From Harmothoe impar (Eukaryota; Annelida; Polychaeta; Phyllodocida; Polynoidae): DNA of 64,000 nt. Shown here piece by piece: positions 1 to 12,659 of this stretch. The first letter of the stretch is position 1, and every line of letters starts with the position of its first letter. The notes below the pieces were generated by a model, which saw nothing but the letters and a program-made list of their open reading frames with translations, was not told the origin of the DNA and did no database searches. The stretch spans positions 87,727,606-87,791,605 of the forward strand of contig OX381707.1 in assembly GCA_947462335.1 (NCBI GenBank), in the 5' to 3' direction. Made by a program: the position numbers and the translations under genes.

Positions 1-1910
1 GCTGAGCAGCGCTCATACATATTTCCATATTTGCATATCCTCAGACATTTGTTCTGCATGCGCTGCACTTTGGCTACCAGATCTTGCGTGGTACAGTCCA
101 CCAGAAAACTAGCATAGTCACAATACGGTATAACTTTATGTTTATAAATCACCAAGGATTTCCTCTCGTCCAGGAACTTCCTTATTCTACCCAGCAGATT
201 AGTTCTGTAACCTAGTTTCTTGATAAGATTCTTGACATGAGGTTTGAAGGTTAGTTTGCTGTCAATTATAGCCCCCAGATACTTATATGCATTAACTTCT
301 TCTAGAGGCGTGTTCCCAATTTTGATATTCATCTTTGGCGGGTTCTTAACTGTGCTATTTCTATTAATTCTCATAATTTGGTTTTTTTTACTATTTATAG
401 TAATACAGTTATTCTTACACCATTCGACTGTTCGCTGCACATCCCTGTTTAATTTAGCCTCAGCTTCTTGTAGTGTATCACCCTCAGCAATCAACACAAT
501 GTCATCTGCATACATGTATGTTTTAGACTCTAAAATTACACTCGGAAAATCATTTACAAAAACAATAAACATTAATGGACCGAGGCTACTACCCTGCGGC
601 ACTCCGTATTTCACTTCAGCTTGTGTGGATCTTCTATTATTAAGTAAAGTAACTTGCCTCCTGTTACTCAGATAGGAGTTCAACCATTTCTGAGTCTTTT
701 TGTCAAGCTTAAGAGACTCACATTTACTGAGAAGCAGAGAGTGGTGGACCGAATCAAACGCCTTTGATCCGTCCGCAAAACATACACTTAAACTCTTGTT
801 CATATCAAGGCGCTCATAAACATGTCTAGTAAATTGAAATATTGCGTCCCCGGTACCTAGTCCTGGTCTGAAACCATATTGACATTCTGTCAACAATTTA
901 TTCGTCTCCAGGTGATTAATCACGTGTTTGTGCACCACCTTCTCGATTAGTCTACCCGGTACAGGTAGGAGGTTGATTGGACGCCAGTTACCTATGTTTT
1001 CAAGGTTACCAGCCTTTGGTATAGGCACCACCGTGCTAATAGCCCAGTCGTCAGGGAAGATACCGTATTCAATAGAGTTTCGAAAAATTGAGGTTAATTG
1101 TGGTACTAGCACACGTAGACTTTCTTTTAGAATTTTGGCATTTAGTCACTCTATGCCACTTGACTTATGCTCATTGATAGATTCAACCAGTTCTTCAACC
1201 ATGTCATAGTCAATATCAATATCCCCACAAGGTGAGCGCACGTCGTATACCGTACTCACATTATCATTAATATCAAATTGCATGGTGTTAGCCATGTTCG
1301 CCCCCACATTAGCAAAGAAACTGTTGAAATAATCAGCAGCGTCTTCCTCCGATACCCTAGTACCTGTTAAATGATTTTTGAAGTCTGCCCTAGTACCGGT
1401 TTCTTTCGGCTTGATAAGTCTGCTTATCCTATCCCAGAATTCTTTTAGCCCATCTCCCTTAATGTTAAATGCTTCGTCATTCTGTACAGTCTTAGACTCT
1501 GATATCATCAAGTTAATGCGCTCCCTAATGTCTTTAGCTAAATGGAATTCACCAGGTTCTTTAGTCTCAAGGTAGGCAGCGACATGTCTCTGCCTATCAT
1601 GAATTAGCTCTCTAATCTCATCAGTCATCCAGTCCACATCTCTGGTTCTGACCGTTCTCTCTCGTGATGGACAGGTTTCATCCAAGTATTCAACAATCAC
1701 ACTAATCAGAATTGACCACTGAACATTAGGATCTTTACTTTTATGTAGTATAGACCAGTCGTAGTAAATAAGCTTCTCGACCAGATCTGCTAACACAAAA
1801 TTCCGGTAGCTTCTACCTATAAAGGTTATCTCAATGAGCTTTTCACATATGTATTTTATCCCATGTTCTTGGAATGAGAAAATGTATTTTAGGCTGTGTA
1901 ATTGGCTCAT
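1..1910 (-). mobile_element. 5'-truncated non-LTR retrotransposon (LINE), RT frame with one stop
   Basis: On the minus strand one reading frame runs from 1910 to the window edge, interrupted only by a TGA at 1146-1148. Upstream of the TGA is the linker between endonuclease and reverse transcriptase (starting MSQLHSLKY). Downstream, still in the same frame, come the RT fingers, motif A (VCFADGSKAFDSVHH, about 740-785), motif B-type PQGSSLGPL, and the catalytic YADD at 501-512, then the thumb. The element belongs to the jockey/CR1/L2-like supergroup; I cannot name the clade. The endonuclease domain is missing: an in-frame TAG lies seven codons upstream of the first Met, so the copy is 5'-truncated near 1911-1960. 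The 3' end is outside the window. With only one nonsense change in about 630 codons, the copy is young. It lies upstream of, and antisense to, the following gene, perhaps in one of its introns. Confidence 0.93.
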
Positions 1911-2550
1911 CAGTGTCCTCTTAGGGGGCTAAATCACATATTGAATGTGAAATTAAATATTGATCTGGGGAGACTTACCTAAACAGAACATAACAGAATT
2001 ATTTGTTGTTAGTGTAAGAAGGAGTATTGTACTGACAGCAATATGAATCATAAATAAATATTATGCATCTTTTTAATATTGGATTTTATTGAGTCAGCCT
2101 CTCAATTGGAAGTTTTCCAAACATCTCACCCACCCCCCATGCAACATACAATTTACCATTACAGTCCTATACCTCAAGACATCCACCCTTCCCCCCCCCC
2201 CACCACCACACACATACAATTACTGTCCTCTAACTCATTACTTCATGACATCCCATATCCCATGAAGCTGCAGGGTAAGTGGGATATACCCCAGCCCCCG
2301 AGAGGGAAACACATCAGAGACAGTATCAATGTAGTTTGCACTTGTGTTAAGTTAATGAAGGGAAGAGTTCAAAGACAACTTTTTCTTACCCCATTGAGTA
2401 TGACCACATTGTATGTCTCCTCCAAAGGGAAATGCAGGTTGGTACACAGAAGCCACCTGGTGGCAACAAGACAACCTTCTGAAAAGTCTCCTTTTACTGA
2501 GGGAATGGAATGATGCAGTTTTTCTTATTTATTTCTCCATCTTGTTTCAG
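1911..2550. other. Non-coding stretch before first visible exon
   Basis: There is no convincing gene here. The stretch contains the LINE 5' junction, a C-rich run (about 2188-2205) and a donor-like GTAAGT at 2275. That donor does not join the exon at 2551 in a phase that stays open, so I did not use it. The segment ends in a strong pyrimidine tract and acceptor (CTTGTTTCAG, 2541-2550). It reads as the last part of an intron whose upstream exon is not identified. Confidence 0.5.
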
Positions 2551-5432
2551 GAACAGCCCGTGATGTATCCACACGCTGTGAGGGCTGCCCGCTGCACCAC
2601 TACACTACCTGCACCACATCCTGCCCCTGCATGGCACAGCAGGCTGAATGTAAACAGTGGTAACATCCAGCTTAAACGCACACAGAAATGCTCCTCAGGA
2701 CAAAGGCATGCTCTCAGACAAGGCACAAAGACTGGGGCTGGAGACACTTGTCCACAATACAGTATGAAAAAGCCTCTGAGCTACAGGCCACCAAAGTCAG
2801 GCAGCCGTTTTAGTATCAATGTTAAACATTCTGTGAAGGAGACCAACGGTGCAGCCTTAGAGCAGTTACATACAAAGACATTGCCACATAGACAATATCG
2901 AAACATTCAGAAATCAAGATTTCAAGTAGAAACAATTCATCATAGCATGCCTGCCAAGCTGATCCTCGATAAAAAGATGCCACAACGTCTTCAAGACATG
3001 TTCAGGCTGAAACCTGTAGTTATAGTAGAGAAATTGCCAAAGGACTTCCAGGGACTAATACCATCTCTTATATATTCTACAAAGCAGTCCCATGGCACCA
3101 ATAGAAGTTCTAAAGAGAGTTTAAATCTTACAACCAAACATTCTCTTCCTGAAACTAAAACAAACGGTTCAAATTGTAATGTCTCATCAACTTGTTTAAC
3201 TCCCCCAGCACTCAGCACAGAATCACACAGAGAAGGCAGACGAAGGAGGAAGGTGAAGCTGGACCCTGGCTACTGGAGACACGAGAAGTACAGCAGGTCA
3301 CACTCTGGGGTCAGATCACATACAGCAAGTAAATCCAAACCCGACTCACATTCTGGGGTCAGATCATATACAGCAAGTAGATCTAAACCCGACTCACATT
3401 CTGCACACAGATCACATACAGCAAGTACACCCACACCTGGCTCTCTACAAGTGGATGACAAAGTGAACTCATTGTCTATAGTATTGTTGTTAATGCTTGA
3501 CAGTACTGGCGCACTGAAATCAGTCATAAAGAACAACAATCAATCCACATACCATTCATCAACAGTACACGGTTCCCTCAAACAGAAACAAGTAGGGAAG
3601 GTTGCAAATATTGCAAGAACCAGAACATCTCAATCTAGAGATGGATCTAGCAGGCACCATTCAGGACATACACATGGGAGGGTCTCACACAGTGCTGCTT
3701 CCAGGATCTCAAAACCTCAAAGTAAGCTGACTAATGTGAGAGACCACAACCCATCACAGCCATATCTCTTGGAACCAATCTTGAATAGAAACTTCAGCAA
3801 GTCTGGCCAATATGAGTCACTGTCCGGAAGCAGTGCTTTGACTCCCAAACAAACATGCGCTGCAAGTCCTAAACAATCAAGAAAGAGGGCAATGTTTGTG
3901 GACATCCACTCAATACGGAGGAAAACACAATGTGTATCTACACTGCCATCAATGACACTGAAGCAGCACCGACTATGGAAGCCTCTTGCAGAAGACGATT
4001 TTGAGGGAGAAAGAGAAACAAGGAGAGATAGACAGGTTAATAGAGAGGAGAGAGAACGGGAGAAGGAGGAACTCACCAGCTTGCACAAACCACAAGGAAA
4101 TGACATCACAAAACAACACAAACAACACACCAGTATCCAAATACAGTCTGTGCCAAGTGCATCTACCTCAGGTACAAGTTCATCTAAAGTAAAGGACAAC
4201 GTCAACCAGGCTTCACCTACATCAGAGACAATGTCACCACATGCTACAAAAGCAGGCCCTGAACAGAAACAAAATGTTCAGAGAGTAACAGAATCTGCCA
4301 CCGACAAACAACATCAAGAGACAAAACTTTACCCTTCTGTTTTTCTTGATACGCAGGTTGATGGATTTACTACAAGCAGTAACCAGAGCATAAAACCAAC
4401 CCAGGACATTCAGCAACCTAAGGGTGAAGTAGCCAATGAGATGACTAGCGAGACAGACATTGGAAAAGGAAATAACATAGCACCGAAGGCAAATCATGTT
4501 CCAAAGGACCTAAATGAGTCACAGGATGTACCAGAGTACATTAGAACCTGTCAGATGGCATTTCCTTCAACAGATATGGACAACATAGAAAGATGCATCT
4601 CACAACCTGTGCCCTCTACCACACATGTAGATAGCACCATGTGTTATCTACCCAGTATTGTAGACACCCAACAACTGCAACCTTCAAAGGCTGCCCTGCC
4701 TTCCTCTGAACCCCTTAATCTCACTGGAAGACAAACCTCCTACATTGCAGCTCCTCCCAGTATCATAAAATACCCAAATACACTTGGGAATGGATCACAC
4801 GGATACACGGCATCCCCTCCAAGTATTATGAAACCCACAGAAAAGCATTTCTCAAGGACTGTGCCTTTCCCTGAACCCCTGAATGACATTAAACAACGAT
4901 CCCCAAAGACTGCATCTCTTCTTGGTAGCATAGACACCAGAGAACAGCAACTATTAAGGAATGTGCCTTTTTACAAAGCCACTGGTCACATAGAACTATT
5001 AGCCCCCAACATGGCACCTCCTGGTAGCATTGACACTTCTTCAGAAGCCCTTAATTACACATCAAAAAAAGGTTCCAAGACTGCATCTCCTCCAAATAAC
5101 ATAGAAACCATGGAACAGCTGGGAACCTCAGAATTCTCCAACACTGCTCCACATCTCCCTGAGGCAATAATCAACAGGCCACTAGCTGTGAGGGAAATAG
5201 AAGGCATGGGGAGCCACATTGAGGCTGCCCTTCACCAGCCCCCTTATGGTGACAGCTGCTGCAGCTATGAGGCTACATGGGAGGTGAAGAAGGATGTAGG
5301 GCCATCCTGTAACCACAAGGGTGTTGTGGTAGAAGATGCCTTGAATACAACAAATGAGACATCCACAGAGCGTGAGATCAGAGATGCTAAAAGCCCAGCA
5401 CAGAAAATTGAAATTTACAACAGAATGGAATG
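2551..5432 (+). CDS. Exon of low-complexity protein gene (961 codons, phase 0 start)
   Basis: The exon opens after CTTGTTTCAG and closes at AATG|GTGAGG with phase 2. The frame stays open for 2.9 kb. It encodes a basic S/T/K-rich segment with short near-repeats: three units like SHSGVRSHTASKSKPD at about 3296-3440, and TASPPSI/SIDT units later. The apparent Met at 2413 lies upstream of the acceptor in the intron, so I did not take it as the start. The minus-strand frames here are shadows. Confidence 0.75.
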
Positions 5433-8400
5433 GTGAGGTTCTTTCTGTGTGTATGTACAAATATCCATGTGTATGTGGACACATAATAAACATGGATCTA
5501 TAATTATAGGCCCCCAATTTATAGTTTTCTAGATGATTTGCACATTGCTATAGTGTTCCATCCCACATTTACAGATTTCTATTAAAATCATATGAATTGA
5601 TACTTAAAGCAAGACTTTACAGAGAGGAAGTAGATACACAAAAAGATCTTCATTCATCGTTCAAATGTAACAATCTTACCATTTCAGGTCATATCTGGAT
5701 GATATTCCACATGTCACCAAGGAGGTGGATGGACCCGAACCGTTGAATGATATTAGTGATGTACCATTAAATCTGACTACACAGAAGCCATCACAAACCG
5801 TAGAGTTCAGCAATGAACCAATCAGCCCAACAGACAAAACTGCTGGTAAATGTATTCAGGCATTGCCCCTGATCATCCATTTATGATCACAAAGCTCAAT
5901 GGTTTCAGGTTACCTTCTCAAAATCCAACATAATTATTACACCTATTTGGGGAGTGATAATCCTTAAGAGGTGAAACATCTCACCCCTTGTCCCCCAGCC
6001 CCCCAAAAAAGAATTTTGCCCCAGAGGAAAACCCATCATTCGTCTGTTGTTAAAAATATTCCCACTTCCTTATCCTGTTTTTCTCTTTCTCTCCTTTTCT
6101 AGGGCTTTTTACTGGAAAGATACAACCCCATGCAGCAGTACAGGAAGTGCAGCCACTGAATCTGTCCCCAGCTACTAATCAGGTGCATGCCTTCATGCCA
6201 CCCCTCAATCCCCAACCACAAACAATAGTATTACCAACAGGCCATAGTCCAAGCCTGGTGCATCAGAGCTTACAGAATAAATCTTTGCCACTGCTAATTT
6301 CAACTATAGGACATGAGCCATTAGATATGCAAATGCCAATGCAGCCCTTGCAGCACAGAAGTGGAGAACCCCCTAGTAAGGTTGCATGCATGAGTGTTAC
6401 TGAGAGTCCTGTCCGGTCACATCCTGTACAAACCCCGCTTCTACATGGACACTCAGATTGTGGCATTTATAATAATGCTACTGCATCAAAGCATCAAGTT
6501 GCAGACAGTACATCTTCTCAAACAAATATGACACAAGGACCAAGACACCTTGTGGGAACACCAGCATGTCAGCCCGGTGTACAGGATCCAATGTCACTGC
6601 AAACAGTCAAACCAAATGAACTTTATGCAGAATATGTATGGCACAGACAAGAATATATAAGAATCCAGGAACTAGCAAAACAGAAAGAACTAGAGATGGA
6701 GGAATTAAAGAAGCGGTCTGAGGAAGCTGGAAGGAGACTAGCACAAGTTTGCCACCGAAAAGCCGATCAACACAAGCAGATAGCTAGGACAGAACTAGAA
6801 ATGAATGATTCATGTCACCAATCACCAAGCAGCAAAATCAAAAATATTAAATGGATCCCTGAGTCTCAATTAGGCCATGTAGGTCCTGTACCACAAGTAC
6901 TGACTCATCAGCACTATTCAAGTTGTGCATTACATGTACAAGCTCTACCTGATAGTCAACAAAGTCAAAATAGTAAAATTATGACACAAGAGCATTTAAT
7001 ATCTATGCATGAATCAAATACAGTCCAACAAACCAATCAACCAGAAGTAGCAGTTGTGATATTACCTTCAATAATACAAAACCTAAGTCAATTGTCTGCT
7101 CCAGGACGACCCTTTCCTTCAGTGCTAGGACTTACCCCAAGTTGAAGATTCTATACACCAAAGAAGTATTGAAAAGCCGCCAACCTCCCAAACATTACCT
7201 GAAGAAACGTCAGCTGTAGCTCCACTTCCTTCACACGGAAGAGACAATTCTCAAGAACGGACAGAACGGACTACTTCTCAGGATATACACCCTCTACCTG
7301 CACACCCTCATCCTGCTGAGTCATCCACTCCCACATCACGACCACACACACACCCAATGACAATATCTAGTAGCTCAGTTATTTTCCTAAGAAAGACAGA
7401 ATTAATTCCACCGGATGACCATATCTTTGCAAAACCTGATCAAAATAAACCGGTAGCTAGTACCCCACCACCAGCTCATTTACAACAAAAGGGTTCTCAA
7501 ACATCAGATTGGAACCCAATTGGAGCCTCTCAGTCTGCTGAAATAGACTGGAGTATTTCATCACCAACCCTGACTACTGGTGGCCCATCAGTTTCAAGCA
7601 GCCTCATCAGGTTTTCCACAAGTTGTAATTCAAAAGGTCAAGGACACATGACTGACATCCCTCCACAGAACTCATTGTCACCCCAGGAGTTCGGTATACA
7701 TCTGTCTAGCCAAAGCAGCTCACCTATTTCAAGAGAGACGATATCAGATGTAAATACAGCTATATCTGGACCAGTATATGCATCAGATTCTCTAAAAGTA
7801 GTGGCTACCAACAAGTATTCTTCTCCAGAGGGTCCTATAGAAAGTGACAAAAGTATCTCTCCTTCTATCTGTACTTCAGAGACTGAAAGTTTGTGTGAAG
7901 ATTTAACTGTCACCAGCCAGAATTCTGATAATTCAACCATCACATGCCCGGTTGCCACTACAATGTCTCAAATCAGATTAGCCAGTCCGGGTAAACCTGT
8001 AACATCAAATAATATGTCCACAAAGTCAACAGAACCAGGAATCATATCACCTCAAACTGGATTAGGGTCTATTTCTTCTGGTACAGAAATACTTGATTTG
8101 TCTGTGGAGAGTAGTCAGCTAAGGGCTAATAACGAGGCTTCAGCTGACTCTCAGCAGCCTTTACGAAGCACTCAAGTCTTTCCTAAAATGTCTGACTCTC
8201 CTGATCTCTTAGATGACAAAATGGTTCAATCTATAAACAACATTGATAACCTTTATGAATTATTAAAGAAACATATCCTAAATAATAATCAGAAAGACCC
8301 AAATATAGAGGAGAAAATCAAGGAACTTATCCAAAAGTTAAATGCCATACAAAAAAAGAAAAAGGGTAAGACTCGTTATGGGATGTCATGCTTTCAAGGA

Positions 8401-11400
8401 AAGCCACCAACATCATCTGCACTACTTGCAGACATGAATCATAACGCCCCTCAGACGCTGCACCAGGATCTACCAACCAGGATGCCTAGGCCTATATTCC
8501 AGCCAGATATGCACTCTAATAAGCCTAGGTCACAGCATAATGCATCTCCACACTTTGATATTAGACCTCAGTCCATGAGGCCTGCTCACACAAACCAGAT
8601 ACAACCTCACCACACTGATACACCACAGAGCAGGAACTGTACCACCCAGATACAACCTAACCACACTGCAACACCACAGAGCAGGAACTGTACCACCCAG
8701 ATACAACCTAACCACACTGCAACACCACAGAGCAGGAACTGTACCACCCAGATACAACCTAACCACACTGCAACACCACAGAGCAGGAACCGTACCACCC
8801 AGATACAACCTCACCACACTGATACACCACAGAGCAGGAACCATGCAGCCCAGATACAATCTCACCACACTGATACACCACAGAGCAGGAACCGTACAAC
8901 CATGAACCAACCTCACTACACTGATACACCACAGGGCAGGAACCATACCACCAAGACACAACCTCACCACACTGATACACCACAGAGCAGGAACCAGACC
9001 ACCCAGATACAACCTCACCATACTGATACACCACAGAGCAGGAACAATACCATCCACATACAACCTAACCACACTGCTACACCACAGAGTTGGAACCATA
9101 CCCAGATACAACCTCACCACACTGATACACCACAGAGCAGGAACCACACCACCCAGATACAACCTCACTACACTTATACACCACAGAGCAGGAACCAGAC
9201 CACCCAGATACAACCTAACCACACTGCTACACCACAGAGTTGGAACCATACCCAGATACAACCTCACCACACTGATACACCACAGAGCAGGAACCACACC
9301 ACCCAGATACAACCTCACTACACTTATACACCACAGAGCAGGAACCGTACCACCCAGATACAACCTCACCACACTGATACACCACAGAGCAGGAACCATG
9401 CAGCCCAGATGCAATCTCACCACACTGATACACCACAGAGCGGGAACCGTACCACCCAGATACAACCTCACTACACTGATACACCACAGAGCAGGAACCA
9501 TATCACCCAGATACAACCTCACCACACTGATACACCACAGAGCAGGAACCATATCACCCAGATACAACCTCACCATACTGATACACCACAGAGCAGGAAC
9601 CATACAGCCCAGATACAACCTCACCACACTGATACACCACAGAGCAGGAACCATACCCAGATACAACCTCACCACACTGATACACCACAGAGCAGGAACC
9701 ATACCCAGATACAACCTCACCACACTGATACACCACAGAGCAGGAACCGTACCACCCAGATACAACCTCACCACACTGATACACCACAGAGCAGGAACCA
9801 TACCCAGATACAACCTCACCACACTGATACACCACAGAGCAGGAACCGTACCCAGATACAACCTCACCACACTGATACACCACAGAGCAGGAACCGTACC
9901 ACCCAGATACAACCTCACCACACTGATACACCACAGAGCAGGAACCATACCCAGACACAACCTCACCACACTGATACACCACAGAGCAGGAACCGTACCC
10001 AGACACAACCTAACCACACTGATACACCACAGAGCAGGAACGGTACCACCCAGATACAACCTCACCATGTTGATATACTAGTTGGTCTCCATCTGAAACA
10101 GGAGAACACAATGGCATCCCCTGCAGGTACAATGCCAAGCACGCAGACTCGTACACATAGACCCTATCTAGCCAGAGCTCACATTGTGTCGGACCTACTG
10201 GGGGATTTTACTGCACAGAGAAGTGTGCACCCCACCTACCAGGTGGTGCACCCAGTGACTCCACTACACACTGCAGCCCCCAGGCTGGGGTCTAGGATAC
10301 ACAGACAGTTTGCACCGGGACAATTAATGCATGTCCCAGGCCAAGAAGCAGGTGGTTCCAAAGGCAGCCACCTCATTGTCCAAATGTCATCCCCAAATAC
10401 CACTACTATAGACATGGGACAAGGGGTAATTCGAATTGCTCAATCTATTGCTGGTACAAGAATGAATCAGCATCAACTGCAACAGCAGCAGCAAATGTCC
10501 AATCAACATGAGCAACAACAACAACAATGGCAACAGCCCAAGCAACAACATCAACAACAGCAGCAGAAGTGGAGGGTTCACCACCAGCAGGGTCAGAGGC
10601 ACGTACAGGTAATTAGTGTAACATCATTAGGCCACACCAAAAAAAAAAATTGGTCAATGGATTTCACTTTTCAAAAAATGGTGCGAGCGAGCGAAATTAT
10701 AATATTTTTTTTTAAAGAATTTTTTTTGTCAATGGATTTTGTTGGTGTAAATGTGGAGCGAGCGACAATTTTTTTTTTTTTTACATAGCATCTGACAAAA
10801 ATCCTTTAACATAATAATTCATTGGTTGATCTGGGGGAATTACTGGAAGAAAAATTTGAAAAAAAAAAAAAATTCTCAATTTTGAAAAAAATGAGGCGAG
10901 CGAAATCCATTGACAATATTTTTTTCAAAAAAAAAAAAAATTTCCATTTCCGAAAATAAGGTGCGCGAAATCCATTGACCAACTTTTTTTTTTGGTCTGG
11001 CCTTAACATGACGATATTCAACCCTTTTTTTCATCAACAAATCAAATCTAACTTAGCACTGAATTAACACATGAGGAAATATGTTTGCTAACATATAGCT
11101 AAATATGTTTGAGTGATGGAATCCATTTCAGCCACTAAGCTAGGGTTATACCCTGTGGCTTATCTTTCACATCATTTATTGAAATATGATACATTGAATG
11201 GGTTTTGCAGAGGACGCATCCAAGACCTCCTTTCCTCATGAACTTTGTAAGTAGAAAGCTCCCATTGTGGAATTATCATATCTGCTTTGTATGCTTGTTT
11301 CAGTCCTTCATTTCCTTTGATGATAAATTTCATCCTGCCAATTATGATACAACGCTGCCTATTTACTATTTCATTCAGATGAATATCTACACCTTGATCT

Positions 11401-12203
11401 TGTACAATTACAAGAATTATACATTTTGACCAGAATCCATTCAGATTCCTTTTAATACCTCACAGTTAGATATGAGTGACCTGCTAATGTTATGTTCACC
11501 TGAACAATATTCACTGCATGATTATGATATATCTATAATATGGTTAGTTTTAATTATGATCTATTTCTAATTAAGTCATACTCTAACTGCTTTGATATTG
11601 CACATAATATTTCTATCATAAAATAGGTAAGTCAATTCAGTAGAATTGTCATTTATGATTTAATCAATTCTCTTGAAGACACTATCGACATTCTCTTAGA
11701 TTGCTTATTTGTTTCATTCCTAGTATACTATATGTATTGTTTGATTTGAAACAGGGTACTTCAACTATGACAGGGGCAGGTGGTGATGTCCATAGTTCTA
11801 TTCTGATGGATGATACTGCCGATGCTCCTGTAAAACAGGCCCAAGCCTCCAAACTGTGTCCCTTGTCTACAGAGGAGCCTCTCTCACCTGCTCAGGCTAC
11901 AACAAGGTCTGGTACAGCAGTGCTTCATGTCAGGTTGGTTTCCATCTTCCCCTATTCATCTTTTTGTTTGTTTGTATTTCTTTTATTTATCCTGGCGGAT
12001 ATGATGGCCTGGAAGACCGTATTATTCATACACCAGCATTTTTCTAACTAAGGAGATCGCAACGGATCTTAATCGATGAGCCATACCATTATTACATAGC
12101 AATCTACCTTAAATCATGTCTGTTAGATGATGGTAATATTCATGTCTTGGTTCCTAGTCTTACTCATGGATTTGTGTTTCTTTTCAGCATGGAGCAAACA
12201 TGA
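2551..12203 (+). CDS. Large low-complexity, repeat-rich protein, function unknown (5' end missing)
   Basis: Five exons with compatible phases: 2551-5432, 5688-5845, 6103-10608, 11755-11933 and 12188-12203. Together they give about 2579 residues plus a TGA stop, if one extra base near 7134-7137 is discounted. All junctions are GT-AG. The product is predicted to be mostly disordered, rich in S, T, P, Q, N and H, with no enzyme motif. Visible parts are a basic N-terminal region, degenerate repeats around TASPPSI and SIDT (roughly 4700-5150), a charged coiled-coil-like helix (ELYAEYVWHRQEYIRIQELA onward, 6618-6800), a second short K-rich helix (about 8220-8360), a 16/17-residue tandem array, a polyQ tract, and a short tail ending SMEQT. 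Scattered PLNLT/LDLS motifs resemble CtBP-binding PxDLS motifs, which is only a hint. I do not recognise the family. The start codon lies upstream of the visible exons. Confidence 0.7.
5688..5845 (+). CDS. Exon of low-complexity protein gene (52 codons)
   Basis: Acceptor ACCATTTCAG ends at 5687 and donor GCTG|GTAAAT follows 5845. Phase 2 to phase 1 joins both neighbouring exons without a stop. The encoded stretch has the same style as the neighbours (DVPLNLTTQK). It is too short to be seen as a stand-alone frame. Confidence 0.72.
6103..10608 (+). CDS. Giant exon of low-complexity protein gene, with a 1-base frameshift
   Basis: Acceptor TCCTTTTCTAG ends at 6102; donor GTACAG|GTAATT follows 10608. 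The frame is open from 6103 to 7142, where it hits TGA (7143-7145). The frame one base later is open from 7129 to 10608 with the same compositional style. Removing one C of CCCC (7134-7137) joins them. The exon includes the coiled-coil-like helix (6618-6800), the 29.5-copy array (8593-10073) and a Q-rich stretch (about 10440-10590, runs such as HQLQQQQQMSN). No intron signal explains the shift well, though a weak acceptor CTTCAGTGCTAG exists at 7128. Sequence error, a real allele or a decaying gene are all possible. Confidence 0.75.
8593..10073 (+). repeat. Coding minisatellite, 48/51-bp units, about 29.5 copies
   Basis: The encoded unit is TTQIQPHHTDTPQSRNH (17 residues) or the 16-residue form lacking one T. 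I count 29 full units and one partial unit. Because both lengths are multiples of three, the frame is never lost. A three-unit block with PQSWNH and HYTYTPQS occurs twice in succession (units 10-12 and 13-15), so recent block duplication took place. Variant residues (H/N, D/A/Y, C/R/H/Q/N) are scattered. The minus strand is also open across the whole array, which is a by-product of the periodicity. Confidence 0.97.
10628..11006. mobile_element. MITE-like inverted-repeat element in intron
   Basis: The ends are TAGGCCACACCAAAA... and its near reverse complement ...TTTTGGTCTGGCCTTA. The arms share GGTCAATGGATTTC and run about 45 bp. The interior has several A/T homopolymers and copies of GGCGAGCGAAATCCATTGAC. 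There is no coding capacity. Related ends occur at 42413-42638 and 49556-49952. Confidence 0.75.
11755..11933 (+). CDS. Penultimate exon of low-complexity protein gene
   Basis: Acceptor TTGAAACAG ends at 11754; donor TGTCAG|GTTGGT follows 11933. Phase 0 in, phase 2 out. It encodes 59 residues ending TAVLHV. Composition (S/T/A/Q) matches the preceding exons. Confidence 0.65.
12188..12203 (+). CDS. Terminal coding exon of low-complexity protein gene (short)
   Basis: Acceptor TTTCTTTTCAG ends at 12187. Joined in phase 2 it gives S-M-E-Q-T then TGA at 12201-12203. The call rests on the good acceptor and phase fit only. If the donor at 11933 is not used, the frame reads on to a stop at 12049. Confidence 0.5.
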
Positions 12204-12649
12204 TATGATCATTATATTGAAACAACATCTATAGAAGATAGATACTTCTATTATATCTCATCAAATATCCCGAGGTGAAGAAAAGTCTGGTGGTACACTG
12301 AGCTTTCCCATCGATTATAAGGATTAGATGAACATAAATACGTATCGATGGCCTCTGTCTGCTGTCGCAGAGCAACTTTGCATTCAGAATTTGAGAGAAA
12401 GATGCTAATTGTATTTTTTATAATTCTAGAGAGAGTAAAATAGCGTTAACATGATGAGTGACTGGGTATCTGAGAAGCCTTGTTTTTTATTAGTAATATG
12501 TTAGTTTGCTGTACTGTTGTTCATTACTCATTTACTTAGATACTAAAGCAGTGGCAGATTTATTTATATGTACAGGCCAAGAAGGGGGAGTGGGGAACTT
12601 TGGTTTACTGGTCCCGATGACACGGGTGATTAATTAAGGATTGCAGGGC

Positions 12650-12659
12650 AATAAATAAA
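12650..12659 (+). terminator. Overlapping AATAAA polyadenylation signals
   Basis: Two overlapping AATAAA hexamers lie 447 bases past the proposed stop of the low-complexity gene, on its strand. They are plausible but not proven; other A-rich hexamers exist nearby. Confidence 0.35.

Noticed and set aside
2079..2274. Frame ending at GTAAGT 2275 as an upstream exon of the large protein
   Set aside because: Phase 1 does not join the 2551 exon without an early stop.
8530..10068. 512-codon minus-strand frame (MVRLYLGGTVPALW-type repeats)
   Set aside because: Shadow of the 48/51-bp coding array on the other strand.
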